From JAKFWI01 sp031398975 (GTDB taxonomy: Bacteria > Pseudomonadota > Alphaproteobacteria > Caulobacterales > Aquidulcibacteraceae), in assembly GCA_031398975.1 (NCBI GenBank), contig JANNOI010000051.1, forward strand, positions 1-15,112: 15,112 nt of DNA, written 5' to 3'. Shown here one piece after another: positions 14,977 to 15,112 of the stretch; position 1 is the first letter of the stretch, and each line of letters begins with the position of its first letter. A program made the position numbers and the translations under genes. Under the pieces are notes generated by a model. That model searched no databases. It was given only the letters and a program-made list of their open reading frames with translations, and had not been told where the DNA came from.

Positions 14977-15112
14977 TGTGCGTTCTGAGCGGGTTGTTCA
15001 CGGGAGCTGAAACCGGGACGCTGGTGGTTGCGACGCCAACCATTCTCCTGGGAGACCCCCGTGAACGCGCACAGGAATGCCAGAACCACGCCGCATATTC
15101 GAGAGTTGATCG
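14977..15112 (+). mobile_element. IS481-family insertion sequence, one end (partial)
   Basis: The element starts with TGTGCGTTCTGAGCGGG at 14977, directly after CCTAGA (14971-14976). IS481 itself is known to insert at NCTAGN and duplicate those six bases, and elements of the family start with TGT, so target and terminus both fit. A short leader is followed by the transposase start at 15061. The element continues beyond the right edge, where a second CCTAGA would be expected at the far junction with the rest of trbE. Confidence 0.78.
15061..15112 (+). CDS. IS481-family transposase, N-terminal 17 residues (partial)
   Basis: A GTG start at 15061 preceded by GGGAGA gives VNAHRNARTTPHIRELI before the window ends. 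This is the characteristic opening of IS481-family transposases (MN-x-HKNARTTP-x-x-RE), which carry an N-terminal HTH and a DDE catalytic domain. Only 17 residues are visible, but their agreement with the family, the distance from the IS end and the NCTAGN target support each other. Confidence 0.75.
   Translation, partial: MNAHRNARTTPHIRELI

Noticed and set aside
14977..15089. Open frame extending trbE upstream to a GTG at 15089 and to the right edge
   Set aside because: The translation there has no TrbE character, and the same bases fit an IS481 end and transposase start on the other strand. It is read-through of IS DNA.

Overview
The window is GC-rich, double-strand-coded DNA from a member of the Alphaproteobacteria. 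The evidence is the core-gene set (TraB/GumN protein, ABC ATPase, small zf-CHCC zinc-finger protein, polA, DUF1289 protein, a truncated TIGR02281-like membrane protein, dusA) together with the type of conjugation genes. The family within that class cannot be fixed from the sequence; the order polA - DUF1289 - membrane protein - dusA is only suggestive of a Caulobacterales/Hyphomonadales-like genome.

Region 1 (1-621) is a scar of mobile DNA next to a tRNA gene. It holds the left end of an IS3-family element running off the window (terminal repeat at 121-140, OrfA start at 90 on the minus strand). This abuts a decayed C-terminal piece of a large serine recombinase with two single-base deletions, whose frame ends inside a tRNA-Arg(CCG) gene on the minus strand.

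Region 2 (622-about 7385) is conserved chromosome. A secreted TraB/GumN-like protein converges on, and overlaps by 34 bases, an ABC ATPase gene. A tiny zinc-finger gene and DNA polymerase I follow, then a DUF1289 gene overlapping a short membrane-protein gene that looks like the anchor of a TIGR02281 aspartic protease without its catalytic part. That gene overlaps the end of dusA, which runs the other way. PolA has Gln where the proofreading motif Exo I normally has the metal-binding Glu.

Region 3 (about 7385-15112) is an integrative and conjugative element, or its remnant, in the 5' end of dusA. The first ten dusA codons are AT-rich and seem to come from the element. Next comes an att/promoter region with repeated GTGTGCACTC motifs and an inverted near-copy of the dusA target, then a tyrosine integrase. 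Tail to tail with the integrase is a small excisionase-like HTH gene, the last gene of a tightly packed minus-strand trb operon: (trbE)-trbJ-trbL-trbF-trbG-trbI-HTH. These genes encode the membrane-spanning mating channel of a P-type (Trb) type IV secretion system.

The main discovery is at the right edge: trbE is cut by an IS481-family element inserted exactly at a CCTAGA (NCTAGN) target. The transfer ATPase is therefore broken and the element is probably no longer self-transmissible. No wholly new gene system is visible. The novelty lies in junctions, decay events and att-region architecture.
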